Assembly: GCA_029204225.1 (NCBI GenBank)
Contig: CM055102.1
Location: 44,834,484 to 44,898,483, forward strand
DNA length: 64,000 bases
Reading direction: 5' to 3'
Source: Diphasiastrum complanatum
Taxonomy: Eukaryota > Streptophyta > Lycopodiopsida > Lycopodiales > Lycopodiaceae
Both the position numbers and the translations under genes were made by a program. Under the pieces are notes generated by a model. The model was not told the origin of the DNA. It saw only the letters and a list, made by a program, of their open reading frames with translations, and searched no databases. Positions 46,061-62,592 of this stretch are shown here, one piece after another (within the stretch, counting starts at the first letter, position 1; every line of letters starts with the position of its first letter).

Positions 46061-46365
46061 ATAGACTTCAAACTTTGTAGTGTTCTCATTGGGTATATTC
46101 ATGGCATTTATGTTAAGTTTTTATCACTGCAACAAATGAAATCATTATGAAAACATAAATAAACTTTAAAATCAGAATTCTTCGTTATTGAATTAAGTTC
46201 TTGTTTAGAATAAGGATTAACATTTTTAATGTTAACACTTAAACTAGCCTTGATCTTGAATTCTCATGCATAAAAGATAAAGATTTTTTAACAAAATCAA
46301 TTCTCAATGACTTATTATTATTTAGTTCAGATTTCATTAAGAATGAAGGATTCACATCTAACACT

Positions 46366-46407
46366 ACGATCCATTAACACTATGATCCATTAACTCTACG
46401 ATCCACA
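46366..46407. repeat. Short tandem repeat of ATCCATTAAC units
   Basis: ACGATCCATTAACACT, ATGATCCATTAACTCT and ACGATCCACA follow each other with a 16-17 bp period. Confidence 0.7.
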
Positions 46408-46419
46408 ATAAAGATAGCT

Positions 46420-47023
<604 letters not shown>

Positions 47024-47073
47024 ATATCCCCCAACAAAACTGGTGGCGGTTCCACGACACCTGCAATATGCAG

Positions 47074-48367
47074 TTATTGGGGACTTTTATTGGCTTCACG
47101 CCGAATCTTGATTAAATGGTACTGCACCTTCTCCATAAAATCGAGACGTGCAGTATTAAAATCCAAATTGTGTTGTAGAAAACAATGGTGGGCTCCGACA
47201 ATCCACTTGGAGGTTGTCCATGATGTGAAGCGTGATTCCCAGGAGTCCCTCATCATTGCCGCACGAAAGTATAAACGAGCAACCGACAGCTGATCTTTGA
47301 TTTGCTCTGAGGCCATCGGCTTATTTGGATCGAATGCCAGAGGAGGGAGGCAATCGTCCCATCTGGTTGCCATTGACCAACAGAGTTAGATCTTTAGCAA
47401 ACATTGCTGATTGTCGCACCGTTGAATCTGAAGAGTGGACATATTCTCTCTGATAGGCTTGTAAAGCGCGGTGGAAATCCACTGAGATTATCCAGTTGTA
47501 GGGTTGATGGATGATTGGCCAATTGGGCGTATGGATAGTGATCTTGTCTATAGCCAATCCCAAATCTTTCCATTTATTTCTTCGCGACATTGGCACATAA
47601 TAGGGATCTACCCGCAATTGGCGAGGGCTGACAACGTAACTTCTAATTGATTCCGGAGTTTTCTCTAAAACCGTGATTCTCCATGTCGGCCGCTTTCCCA
47701 ATGCAAGTATTTTGTCCAACTCTTTGTCGGCCTCTATCTCGGAGGTCTTAAACTTCAGAACCCATCCACCACGCAAGGACTCATGCGGATGTTGCTTTAA
47801 GAAGGTCTGGATCTGGTCCTCAAGGTTGATGGGCCTTCTGAATAGAGGTGCAGTCCTTGATGAGGATGGACCTGTTTGTACTGCCGGTAAAATTGGCGGT
47901 TGTTCTGCTATCCCTAGAGCTTCCCCCTGGTCCATGCTCGAATCTACCTCTATATCCATTAGTATAGCTTCTTGGCGCGGAGGGGAGAATTGCGGCATGA
48001 CCGGTACGGGGATTTGTGGTCCGGCTTCCAACACTTGAGCGGCTGCTTTTTCATAGGCGGTGATGGTCTCTTTCGCCTTTGCCAACTCGATTGAAGCTGC
48101 TCCTTTGAACCTATCAAAGCGGCCTTGGAATCCCTGAAGGGCCACTTTGTATGTTTCCACTTTCTTGAACAAATACGCAATCTCCGTCGGTGTGACCGGA
48201 TGATCTGGTATTTGTGTTTGAAGATACGCATCACGCTCAAGGGTGGTCGCATCCAATTCATCTTGAAGCCGCGTGCGATCTTGTTCGGCCATCTGTAATT
48301 GACCCTTCAACAGCTGCATTTGTTGCTTTGCATCCTGGTAGATTGAAAGTGCAACAGTTACCAGCAA
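47074..48367 (-). CDS. Unrecognised 348-codon ORF plus frameshifted 99-codon continuation
   Basis: An uninterrupted frame runs 48367-47321. A splice-acceptor-like TCAATCTACCAG precedes DAKQQMQLLKGQLQMAEQDR, so residues before that may be intronic. Residues about 12-120 are a coiled coil (two heptad-rich blocks split by a Pro-rich hinge). Then comes a Pro/Ser linker and a globular part with LRGGWVLKFKTSEIEADKEL, VDPYYVPMSRRNKWKDLGLA and SAMFAKDLTLLVNG. Near 47350 the frame changes and continues as LPPLAFDPNKPMASEQIKDQ, AMMRDSWESRFTSWTTSKW to SPQ stop (47074). A polypurine tract and LTR start lie 40 bp beyond. It could be a divergent gag-like protein or a captured gene. I do not recognise the family and cannot tell whether it is expressed. 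Confidence 0.55.
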
Positions 48368-48799
48368 TAATCAAGATGAAATAAACAATAGTAATGATCA
48401 ATAGAACAAATTAATAGTGTGGACAAAAATGTACTCTTGAATAAAAATCACAAAGTGAGTACATGGGCGTGAAGCTGAGCACAATTCAGTGAGACGCATA
48501 TATTTTGGAACTTCCGTCCATATTTCTTTAATCAACTATCTTTTATAGATAACTAACAAAAATATATTATTTACAAGTCTTTCAGGTCGGTACTTTCTAC
48601 CTACTTAACTAATTACAGTTGCCTTGTGGTTGGTAACCGCCTTGGTAGTCGTCTTTTAAGTAGTAAAGATTATGTACAAGTAGGTGAGCTACCATATAGT
48701 CTTCTGACAGTACTTGGATCGACTTTTCCCTGATGAGGGAGTCGATGAAGTCGGCCAAGTCGGTTAATTAGTCTTTAATTTCGATGTCGGGCACTTTGA

Positions 48800-49315
48800 T
48801 GTTGTCAGCTGAGTGAGTTGAAGAAGTCAAATGGAGTAAGTTGGTGAAGTCGATGTCGAGTATATACATGAGAGAAGTCGAAGTCGATGAAGTCGATGAC
48901 TTTGAAGTCGATGGAGTCAGACTGAAAATCCGACTCCATCGACTTTAGATTAGCATGAAAAACTTCGATCTTTAGAGTTAGCATGTCCTTGAACTTTGAC
49001 TTCATGTGGATCTTGAAAAACTTTGATCTTTAGATTTAGCATGTCGTTGAATCTGAGATGGTGCTCCTTTGATAGAGCTTTTGTGAAGTAATTTGCTACC
49101 ATAAAATCTGTCCTTTAGTAAACCAATGATACTTCTTTGCTTTGCACTTTTTCTCTAAGGTACTGATACCTGATTTCGATATGCTTGAGTGAAATCTCAG
49201 ATTTAGAAATAGTGCTATTGTACTTTGATTATCACAATATATTGTAGTTGGATGTTGCTGAGCAAGGTCAATATCTGCAAGTAGATTCCTCAACCAAATT
49301 GCCTCCTTGGTAGCA
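48800..49315 (-). pseudogene. Copia RNase H tail
   Basis: Minus-strand reading LRNLLADIDLAQQHPTTIYC, DNQSTIALFL (from about 49300) and later MLTLKIEVFHANLKSMESD (about 48985-48925) is the end of a copia 1-like polyprotein. GAAGTCGATG-type direct repeats follow at 48840-48920. The upstream part is cut off at 49315 by an LTR. Confidence 0.82.
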
Positions 49316-49763
49316 TGTTATGGCCATATTTGGTTAAGGACCCTCCGGTATTCGAGATTGTTGGTCACGCCATGATTTAATTCCGTGTCAATGCCAGTTT
49401 GTGACTAATAACCTTGAGAGGACCCAAACACTCTAATTGAGACATATGGAGTATTGCATGTATGTGTGACTGATATAGGCAAGAGGACTGCATGAAGAGG
49501 TGTTACCTATTTATGGTTGACCTATATGTTGCATTGGTTTCATGCACATGACTTACTCTCTATATAATGAGGTAGGAATTCTCCCGTCGACATATTGGGT
49601 TTAGGTTACCAGTTTCTCTCTTCTCCTCTTGCTTCACATGGCATGGCTTGGGGGCTAGATCCAGGTTTGATCTAGGATTGTTGGTTGGGAGATTTGGCTC
49701 CATAGTCTCTCTTATTGTGTTCTCCTATCCTCATCTTAGGGCATTCCTTTTAGGGTCTTTACA
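49316..49763 (+). mobile_element. 5' LTR inserted into the copia RNase H
   Basis: TGTTATGGCC starts exactly where the minus-strand copia frame is broken. A 448-bp segment with CTCTATATAATGAGG near 49558 ends TTTACA. A primer-binding site follows after one base. No 3' LTR copy is seen. Confidence 0.75.
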
Positions 49764-49764
49764 T

Positions 49765-49776
49765 TGGTATCAGAGC
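49765..49776 (+). other. Primer-binding site (initiator Met tRNA)
   Basis: TGGTATCAGAGC one base downstream of the LTR. Confidence 0.88.
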
Positions 49777-51170
49777 CTGGCTGAGATGCGGTCAAGGATG
49801 GGATTGGGAGTGCTATATTCTCAAGGGAATTATGGATTTGGATTCACTAATTTTGGTTGAAGGCATGCTTTTCAAGATTTGGTGGTAGAGTGCTCTTCTA
49901 CTTGTATAATTTTGATAAAGATGTGGTGAATTAGTAGAAAATTCATTTCTGAATTTCTTGTGCTTTATGGAAGGTTTCTTCTGATGTAGAATGATATGCA
50001 TGGATAGATTTCCTTGCTAGTTTTATTGTTAAATTCTACTGGATTAAGGATTATGGTTTTTATATAACTCCATCAGGTTTTGAATCCTTGTCTACATGTT
50101 TCATTAAAAGATTGATTGTAAATCAATTTTTCTTGGCTAATATGAACAGTATGCTAAGTAGAATAATGATTCTAGAAAGCATGATGAGGAATAGAAGTTT
50201 TGCTTTATTCAAATCCTCCAGTGAATCGGCATGTTTGAGAACACTGATTGGAAGAGTCCTATGCTACTTCTTTAACTTGAGCAGAGTTTAATGCTAAGAC
50301 AGTTTAGATCATTCTTTTTATTCCTATTAGAAGTTGTATGATATTGTATATCCTGCTGATTGAAGGATCATAATCATATGTTTGGAATAAGTACATGAAA
50401 CTCTTCTCTTAAACTTTTGATTGTGAACTGATGGCTTGAAGAGAGATGTAAACTTGTTTCCCTTCTTTCCGTGATACAATAGTATAGTGATGAGACGATT
50501 TATGACTTGTCAGAGATCCGGAAATCTCTACTACTGATGCTGATTTCTTGCTACTGTTCTTTTGCTGAGGGCCGGAGGAAAACAATTGTGGGGTTAGTCG
50601 GATGTAGCACAACAGTTGGCTAGCGGGGTCTGAATCACGGATTTTTTGACCTACAGACGGCTAAACTCGTTAAGCAATCTTCCACTAACATGCTGTTTTT
50701 TGCCCTTCAGAGAGCAACTAGAACGCTTGACGCAGCTAAGAAAGGTGTAGATACTATTGTGGGATCGTGGAGTAGAAGCCAAGCTTGATATTGGCTGTTG
50801 GAAGGCGCCAGCTGACCTGGATTTTGCATGAATTGGCCTTGGAGCTTATTGTGGCAAATCGGATTGATGATGCGTGCTTGTTTGCTAGCTGATGGAGCGC
50901 AGTAGAGGGCCGAGGAGGAGCTGTATTCCAGGAGCTGTATTCTATGACAAAACTGTTCTATCTCTCTCTCATAGTTAGGTCGCGGCTGGAAGCCCTTTTT
51001 GAAGTGGCGGCCATTTGGCTTCGGGTTTCCCTTAAACATTTAGGGTATGGAAACCTAGGTTTTATGCATAACCTTGAAGGTATGATGCCGTAAGGCATGT
51101 AAGTTTTGCATGTGAAGGGAAGTGACCGGGGTTTCGACCCTCATGCAAGGGCTTCAAAATTTAGCAATTC
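49777..51170. other. Internal region of the 49316 LTR element, no readable domain
   Basis: Open frames up to 110 codons on the minus strand (51039-50707, with FKGNPKPNGRHFKKGFQ) are not recognisable. No zinc knuckle or pol motif was found. Confidence 0.4.
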
Positions 51171-52665
51171 TAAAAATTGCGAATCAGTTGTAAGGATTCT
51201 AGATACATGCCAGATGACCATTGGGGTTTAAAATTTTTGACAGGTAACTTTGATGATGGTTCGAAATGAGATTTTCGAACTCAAGTTACTAGCATCCAAT
51301 CAGTGGAATTTTGGGTTCCTGGTGTTTAGTTTTCAAAATTCAGATCTTTGTTTGAATATTGCTTTCCGAATAGGAAAATCCCTAGGAACAATATGCATCT
51401 ATTAAGATCTTATTTGCTGGTTAGTTGTCTTACATTAAAATCTACCGACCCAGATTTTGTGTGGAACTTTGGTACTATTGGATCTTTGGTCAAGCTGTAA
51501 TAATCGGTTTTTGGAATAAGTTTTTTTAAGCCGATTTTGACGAAAAGAGGAGAATGGTATAGTTCTCAAACATATACCTGGTATAGAAATTCGATTCCTT
51601 GGTATTATGCATTTTAAACCATTTAACTCTGGAGTATTGATACTCCCAGTAAATGGATTTAAATCGTGTTTTTCGGTTTTCTCTTTTTCAAATCGGTGGA
51701 ACACCGATCAGTTGGTTATTGTGGTTTTGATGATTTTGGTCATTAAAATTGAACAAAATAAAGCTTTTGAGATACTTGTTAATAATCAATGGAGAAAAAT
51801 TCATGGTATTTGGAGGTAATTCTCTATTTGACAAAATTATTTGGAGTGAATACAATGTAGAAAGTACCCAAATCCAAGTGTTATTTCTCATTAATTACAG
51901 ATAACTTTAACGAAGTAATTCTTAAGCTAGTAAGTGAAAAGGGATAACAGTCCAATTTTATTGAAAAAATGATAATGATAGGAATTAATAAGCAACTAAT
52001 TTCATTTCCAGTTAAATCCAATGGTGAATTATATTCAAAAGATCAGACTAGTAGTGTTTTTATACTAGTAGATGATTTTTGGTATATCAATTATTCAACC
52101 CAGGTATAGGATAGAAATGAAATTGTTTTAGACTTTTTTCCTACAATAATTGATTTTAAACATTTACTAATGTCGTTACGTCTTCTTAGTACCTTGGCTG
52201 AAATAAATTTTTAGGGAACTGAAAATTCTAAGGAGGGAAGAAGAGTAGACATTAGTGGTAGTAAGTGTGATCGGGAAATGTATTTCGTAGTTAGGATTTT
52301 GGTAATCCCATTAAAATTCAGTAGTTGAATTCATAATTGATATCTTTGTAACTATTGAGTTATCTACAGTTTTGGATGTCAATTGTGATGTTAGAAGTAG
52401 AATCTGATACATGGATTACATTGGATGTGTTAATTGTAGAAGCTTGTCCCTAGAGTTAATGCTCTTGGATCCAGGGGGATTCGAAGCTTATCATTAACAA
52501 AAAAAGATCAGAATGTAATATTAAACCATGCTAATTCTTCTATTTTGATCACAAGATCAAGTGTGGATTGTGGTATCCATTTGATAGACATGCAAGTCAT
52601 CCAAATAAATGGATTCTCCAGTGTTGGGAGCAAGAGATAATATCCTATATGGATTATAGGAAAAC
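51170..52665. repeat. Left arm of a roughly 1.5-kb inverted repeat
   Basis: Aligns in reverse complement with 53377-54910. Matching anchors include ACTATTGGATCTTTGGTCAA (51471 on), AAAGCTTTTGAGATACTTGT, and ATCCAAATAAATGGATTCTC (about 52600). Similarity looks near 75-80 percent with small indels. In this arm the frame has many stops. Confidence 0.85.
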
Positions 52666-53376
52666 TATATGATCAATGGATCTCTAGAATATCAGATAAG
52701 ACGGTTAAGAGTTTTCTAGAAGGAAAAGCTGATGGTATGGGACATCAATAATTTTGGAAACGGAATTCTAGGACTATAAAATGGTGTATTTCAGTACCTA
52801 GTCGCGATATGGGAAAAAGAAAACCGTTTGATCAAATGTGGGGTATTCTGGAAAATTTTGAGGTTTAAATCTAGATCCCAATGTGGTATCTTATTATTTA
52901 CAAAATCAGAGGCCCTCAAATCTATTTCTCGAATATAAGACATCAGACTGGTTGATATGAATTCTTTTCAGCATGAAGTTATTCTTCTAAAAGACTGTTA
53001 TGTCATATAAATTACTACTTGTGTGAATAGACTTGGAATTGGGATAAAATTTAAAGGTTAAAGTGTTTTAATTTCTTAAACCTTGAATATCTCTTTATGC
53101 ATAAATGGATTTCGATGGAATGGTAATCTCTATCATTCGGGTTGAAAATATTTAGATCCAAGAAAAGTCACTAATAAGTGCTCTCTAAGATCTTGCTTAC
53201 AAGATAAACATAATGGAAAACACACTATGGAGAACCACCTAACAAGGTAGAAGCATCTAATCAAACTCTAGAAGCTTCACCCCCAAGCCAAGGAATGGGA
53301 GGCATGAATATAGAGTGAGATCCTGACAATGACTATTCACACAATGAATGAATAGGGTGAGTTTGGCCGGGGTTGT

Positions 53377-54910
53377 CCTATAATCCCTATAGGATATTAT
53401 CTCTTGTTTCCAAACACTGGAGAATCCATTTATTTGGATGACTATCAATGCCAATCAGATGGATACCACAAATCCACATTTGATTCTGTGATTTAAATAG
53501 AAGAATTAACATGGTTCACTATTACATTATGATATTTTCTAGTTAATGAATAAGCTTCGAATCCCCTACTAATGTATCAAGTCTAGGAACAAGCTTCTGT
53601 CAACTAACAGATCCAATGTAATCCACATATCAGATTCCTCTTTTAACATCACATTTGACATCCAAAAGTGCAGATGACTCAATGGTTACAACTATTCAAT
53701 TAAATGAATTTAATCTAGGAAATTAATATCCGGTATTAAGCAATTTTTACTGGGATTACCAAAATACTAACTGCAAAATACATTTCCTAATCACACTTAC
53801 TACCCCTGATGCCTACTCTTCTTCCTCAGAATTTTCAGTTCCTTGAAAATCTATTTCAGCTAAGGTACAAAGAAGACATATCGACAATAATAAATGTTTA
53901 AAATTAATTACTGTAGGAAAAAATCTGAAACATTTCATTTCTATCCTATACCTGGGCTAAATGACCGATATACCAGAAAATCATCTACTAGTACGAAAAA
54001 CACTACTAGTCTGATTTTTTGAATATAATTCACCATAGGATTTAACTGAAATGAAATTAGTTTTTTTTATTAATTCCTATTATTACGATTTTTTCAATAG
54101 AATTGGATTGTTCTCCCTTTTCACTTATTGGCTTAAGAACTACTCTGTTAAAGTTATCTGTAATTAAGGAAAAATACATAAAATTTGGATTTGAGTACCT
54201 CTTTTCCTGTATTTCACACAAAATTTTTGTCGAAGAATAAAGAACTACCTCCCAAATATTTTCGGTTTTATTCCAATTAATTACTTCAACAAGTATTTCA
54301 AAAGCTTTTGTTTGCCCTATCCCAATGATCAAAATCATCGAGAACACTAACAAACTCATCGGTGTTCCACCGATTTGAAAAGGAGAAAATTTAAAAACTT
54401 CATTTAATTCCATTTTCAGGGAGTACCAATACTCCAGAGTTGAATGGTTTAAATAGCATCGCACTGAGGAATCGAAATCCTATACTGGGTATATGCCTGA
54501 GAACCATACAATTTTTCCGTCAAGATCGGCCTTAAAAAATTCATTCCCAAAATCGATTATTACAGCTTGACCAAAGATCCAATAGTACAAAAGTTCCAAT
54601 TAACATGGCTTAGCAAAATGTCGAAGTGATAAAGTCCGAAAACATGCATATTGTCCCCAGAAAAAGGAAATCCAAATTCCTTCAACTCTTACCATGGGAA
54701 GCAATACAAAAAACTCAGATCAAGTTTTGACAATCTGACACCAAAAAATCAAAATTTCTATAACTGGGTGCAAGTAACTTGAACTTCTAGAGTTGTTCAT
54801 GAGAATCTATTTTAATCCAACTCAAAGCTACCATATGTCCAAAACTCTTTCCAAGCCTTGATTAACTGGCATGTAATAGCACCTATGTAAACAATCAACC
54901 AATTCACAGA
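53377..54910. repeat. Right arm of the inverted repeat
   Basis: Reverse complement of the left arm, separated from it by about 711 bp. The alignment runs from near TTTGGATGACTATC (about 53430) to about GGCATGTAATAG (54870). Confidence 0.85.
54057..54464 (-). CDS. Unrecognised 135-codon ORF in the right arm
   Basis: Open frame with LEYWYSLKMELNEVFKF, a hydrophobic stretch (MSLLVFSMILIIGIG) and AFEILVEVINWNKTENIWEV, then SEKGEQSNSIEKIVIIGI. The same residues can be read with stops in the left arm (51607-52100, plus strand), which hints at an ancestral protein. No family recognised; possibly the third gene of a retroelement. Low certainty that it is expressed. Confidence 0.3.
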   Translation of the reverse strand: MRCYLNHSTLEYWYSLKMELNEVFKFSPFQIGGTPMSLLVFSMILIIGIGQTKAFEILVEVINWNKTENIWEVVLYSSTKILCEIQEKRYSNPNFMYFSLITDNFNRVVLKPISEKGEQSNSIEKIVIIGINKKN

Positions 54911-55070
54911 TTGTCGACCACTCATCCTTCTTCAAAGTAACTTTAAACACCCAACATATGCATACAAAAAAAAAAAAACCCTAAAATAAGGTTTTAAAAA
55001 TTACAAATAGGTAAGACCAAACCCAACTTCAAAGAAACAAGATTTAGGGTCGGCTCCTTCTTCCAACACA

Positions 55071-56510
<1,440 letters not shown>

Positions 56511-56694
56511 AGGGGGGAAGAATAAATGACGAACACGAACGAGAAATGAACTCGAACAAAAAACGAACGAGAAGCAAACTTGAACATAAAATGTTCGTGC
56601 GTAGCGGAATGAATTATTTGACTCTCTCCCTAAGCATGACTACACCTATCAGAATGAACAGAACTTTAGTGAAAGAAATCACAGTCAGTCTAGA

Positions 56695-57770
56695 TTACGT
56701 AGCCAAACTTTTAATGTATGAAGCGCTAGTGGAGACAGCTTCAGTCCATAATCTCTTGGGCAACGATGCATGTGCTAGCATACACTTAGCAGATTCGACC
56801 AGAGTACGGTTCTTCCTCTCAGCTAAGCCATTAGACTGAGGACTGTAAGGAGTGATGAATTGCTGCTCAATGCCTTGGCTTTGGCAGTACTCCTTAAACT
56901 CGACAGAGATATATTCTCCACCGTTGTCTGACCTCAGGGCCTTGATTGTCCTTCCAGTCTCCTTTTCTGCACGCTCCTTGAAGATTCTGAAGTAGTTGAA
57001 TGCCTCTAATTTCTTCTTTATGAAATACACCATAGTTCTTCTGGAGAATTCATCAATAGAGATTATAAAATACTTGGCATCCTTCAGTGAAGGAATTTTC
57101 ATTGGGCCACAAATATCTGAATGTACACCATCTAGCAATCCTCTAGCAACATGCTGATGGCTTGACTTAAATGGCTTCCTAGTCTGTTTACCAACTAGAC
57201 AGTCTTGACAGTCAGGTAGCTCAACTTTTTCGCGAGGATAGTCGAGATCAAGAACAATAGATTGTCTAGAAATTCGTTGTACAACAGCATAATTTAAATG
57301 AACAAGTCTATAATGCCAAAGTAAACCTTTATTTGAATGAATTGAAGTACTGAGATCCTGACTAGAGGCAGAAAAGCAATGACTTGATTTATACAAGTAT
57401 CCATGCCTCTTTCCGAGTGCTAGGATCTTGTCTGTCCTATCAACTACTTTACATTGATCACATTCGAATTCTATTTTGTGTCCTAGATCTGTGATTCTGC
57501 TTACAGAGAGCAGATTTATAGATAACTAAGGTACATACATGACTTTAGAGAGTAGCTTAGATTGATCGTTTGCAAAGCATAATCTTACAGTGCCTTCACC
57601 TTTAATAGCTTGTGTGCTATTGTCGCCCAGGTGAACGAATTTTTGGGTACTGTAAGATGTATAGGACTCGAAATAGCCAATCAGGCTAGTCATGTGCTGA
57701 GTGGCTCTAGAATCCAGGAACCAAGAACTGTCGCCAGATGCTCCTTGATGGTTGGTCATGAAGGCATCAT
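56695..57770 (-). pseudogene. Copia element 3: protease and integrase N-part (inverted)
   Basis: Minus strand: protease region SWFLDSRATQHMTSLIGYF (57725-57670, DSG changed to DSR) and LSKVMYVP. GAG-pre-integrase is LLWHYRLVHLNY (about 57323) with zinc residues LPDCQDCLVGKQ. The integrase core has HSDICGPMK, ALRSDNGGEYIS and SPQSNGLAERKNRT, keeping the D, D and E residues. The frame 57396-56695 is uninterrupted, so this part is young. It stops at EAVSTSA near 56715. The rest of integrase lies at 57785 in the opposite orientation. Confidence 0.9.
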
Positions 57771-57784
57771 GATCCGCTTCTTGA

Positions 57785-58935
57785 ATGGGCTGTGGAGCTT
57801 CTACAGCTTACATCCAGAACAGATGTTCGACCAAGGCTCTCTCAGACAAGACACCCCACGAGGTGTGGACAGGCTCTAAGCCTTCTTTGAAGAACCTAAG
57901 AGTGTTCAGGTGCATTGCCTACGTGCAGATCTCAAAGGACGCAAGGAAGAAATTGGACTTCCAAGGTCTCAAGACCATCCTGATCGGATATACATCGTCT
58001 GATAACACCTACAAGTTGTACGATCCTGATACCCAGCAAATCTTGTATACCCGGGATATAGTCTTTATCGAGGATCAGTTCGTCGACCTCAAAGGCAAGG
58101 ACATTGCTCAAGAAGAACCTTCATCACCTGCCATTGACACGACAATCCGAGCTTCTGGCTCAGGCATGTCTATTGCCAACCCACTTCGAGACAGCGAATC
58201 AGATGAAGATGTTGCTACTACCCAGCAACATATCCCAGGAGCGGTTCATCAATCGAATCCTCCCAAAAGATCAAGCCGAGTGCGCACACAACCCACAAGG
58301 TATACTCCTGAGTCTGCCTGTCTTTTAATGCAGGAACCGACGACAGTCGAAGAGGCACTTAACCAACCAGACTCTGATCTCTGGAGGATGTCATCACCCA
58401 CTATGGACCATTGGAAAGCTGCGAAAAGGATTTTGAGGTATGTGAAAGGTACACCTAACCTTGGCCTGATCAACAAAAGACAAAGTGCTTTACCTAAGTT
58501 ACAGGGTTATGTTGACGCTGATTTTGCAAAAAATGTAGATGATAGAAAATTTTGGTAGCGGTTGTTTTTCATGGTCTAGCAAGAAGCAAGATACCATTTC
58601 TCTTTCTTCTACAGAAGCCGAATATAAAGCGTTAAGTTCTGCCACCCAGGAAGCTATTTGGCTGTGTAAGTTGTTATGTGAGATTTGCATGAAGCAGGTA
58701 AATCCTATTGTTATTTTCTGTGACAGCCAAAGTGGAAAGAATCATGTCTTTCACACAAGGACAAAACATATTGAGGTAAAATATCACTTTGTGCGTGAAA
58801 AGCTACAAGTTGAAGATATAAGTATTGTAAATTGTTCTACGTTGTTACAAGTTGCTGATATATTTACAAAAGCTTTAAGTAAAGAGAAGTTTGAAACTTT
58901 TGGAGCCAAACTTGGCTTAGATCTGGTTATGTAAA
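57785..58935 (+). pseudogene. Copia element 3: integrase C-part fused to RNase H (RT deleted)
   Basis: The plus-strand frame starts ASTAYIQNRCSTKALSDKTP and continues the integrase exactly where the minus-strand part ends. It runs through the GYTSSDNTYKLYDPDTQ region to TVEEALNQPDSDLWRM. It then jumps directly to AAKRILRYVKGTPNLGL, the RNase H leader, so RT is deleted in frame. After a frameshift near 58545 come SSTEAEYKALSSATQEA, TKHIEVKYHFVREKLQ and ADIFTKALSKEKFE. The frame ends at 58934. Confidence 0.9.
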
Positions 58936-59813
58936 AGGCCTTTACTTGTAATACTATCATGGAGGTATGTTCCATGAATAGAGTAAACTTTAAAATAAAG
59001 AGAGACGTTGATCATTGAGGGAGAGAGTTAAAAGAGCAATGATCGACTTATACAGTGCTTTCTTATTTCGACGGCACCACGTGTGCTCAGTTCTAGAATT
59101 ATCGAGCTGTCTTTCTTTTACGAGCCCTTTGAGTGCTTTTTAAGCAACTTTATCTTTGTACTTGCTTATCAGTTTTGAATATACAGTTTGTGGAGAACAA
59201 TTCTGTTATCTTGTCTTATTGCACTTGACGTTGTGCTGTGGTGATTGATCCGGTCGGGTTTTTAAACTGTTTTCTTAACTCTTACCATTCACAAAAGCAT
59301 ATTATGTTGTGTTTTGCGAAAACACAAAGACTCTGATTGAAAAAGTTGGAATGCAGTCAAAGAAGTTCTTGTATAATGGCAAACATGGTGGTGTCTTCTC
59401 AACAAAAAATGTAGAGATTTGCAATTGTAGTAGACATGTAAGCTTACAATATCATTTTGTAATGGATTGAGTTCAGGAAAGGAAATGTAGTTGCATTACA
59501 GTCCCACTAAACAGATGGTAGTAGATATGGGGACAAGGCAATGAGCATAGAAGAAAAAAAATTAGGAGCTTCTTAATTAAGTTAAAGTGATGCTAGCAAA
59601 TTGAGAAAGGCCCGGTTGTTGGATAACACTTCAAAATAGTCAATAGTGAATTAAGAATTCACAAACGACTAAAAATAGTCGTTATGAACAAACTCATGAA
59701 AGTGATTGTAATTATTGGCTAGGCTAAACTTTCCTGGGAGTCTACCGACCTCAAGCTATTCTTCTTGGTCCTATTTTTACTTTCTTGGCATAGAGACTTC
59801 AAAATAAGCACAC
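58936..59813. other. Downstream flank of copia element 3, possible LTR
   Basis: GAGGGAGAGAG near 59019 could be a polypurine tract; no LTR pair can be checked. No gene seen up to the satellite. Confidence 0.35.
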
Positions 59814-59884
59814 CGTAATTGTCGTTCGGCTAATTTTTGGGCTGTTTTGGGCCCTATATTATTCTGCATAATATAGGGCCCATA
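59814..59884. repeat. Satellite hairpin block, copy 0 (tail only)
   Basis: TTCGGCTAATTTTTGGGC leads into the hairpin GGGCCCTATATTAT-TCTGC-ATAATATAGGGCCC. Identical stems recur at 61652 and 62770. The head of the block is absent here. Confidence 0.9.
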
Positions 59885-59924
59885 TTTTTTTCCTTGCTTT
59901 TTTATAACAACGAATGCAGTAGAG

Positions 59925-61445
<1,521 letters not shown>

Positions 61446-61450
61446 GAGCT

Positions 61451-61686
61451 AAAAAAATTAGCCGAATTGCAATTACGTGAGGTAATGATCCATTGGTCGG
61501 ACCATTACCACAAATAATTCGGTCCCCAGACAGCTCGTGGCCTCCGCCACTCACTGCTGGGTCGCGGATTATTTATGGTAATGGCCCTCCCAATGGCCAT
61601 TACCTACTTACCTACTATGTAATTGCTGTTCGCCTGATTTTTGGGTCATTTTGGGCCCTATATTATTTTGGATAATATAGGGCCCA
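61451..61686. repeat. Satellite hairpin block, copy I
   Basis: It starts AAAAAAATTAGCCGAATTGC and mirrors itself to GCTGTTCGCCTGATTTTTGG. Inside, GGTAATG-GGCC-type stems flank a central AGCTCGTGGCCTCCGCCACT. The 35-nt hairpin TGGGCCCTATATTAT-TTTGG-ATAATATAGGGCCCA ends the block (61652-61686). Confidence 0.9.
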
Positions 61687-61699
61687 ACAACGTTTTTTT

Positions 61700-62575
<876 letters not shown>

Positions 62576-62592
62576 AAAAAATCAGACGAACC

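Noticed and set aside
47673..48038. 121-codon plus-strand ORF
   Set aside because: Opposite-strand shadow of the 348-codon frame, without its own domain.
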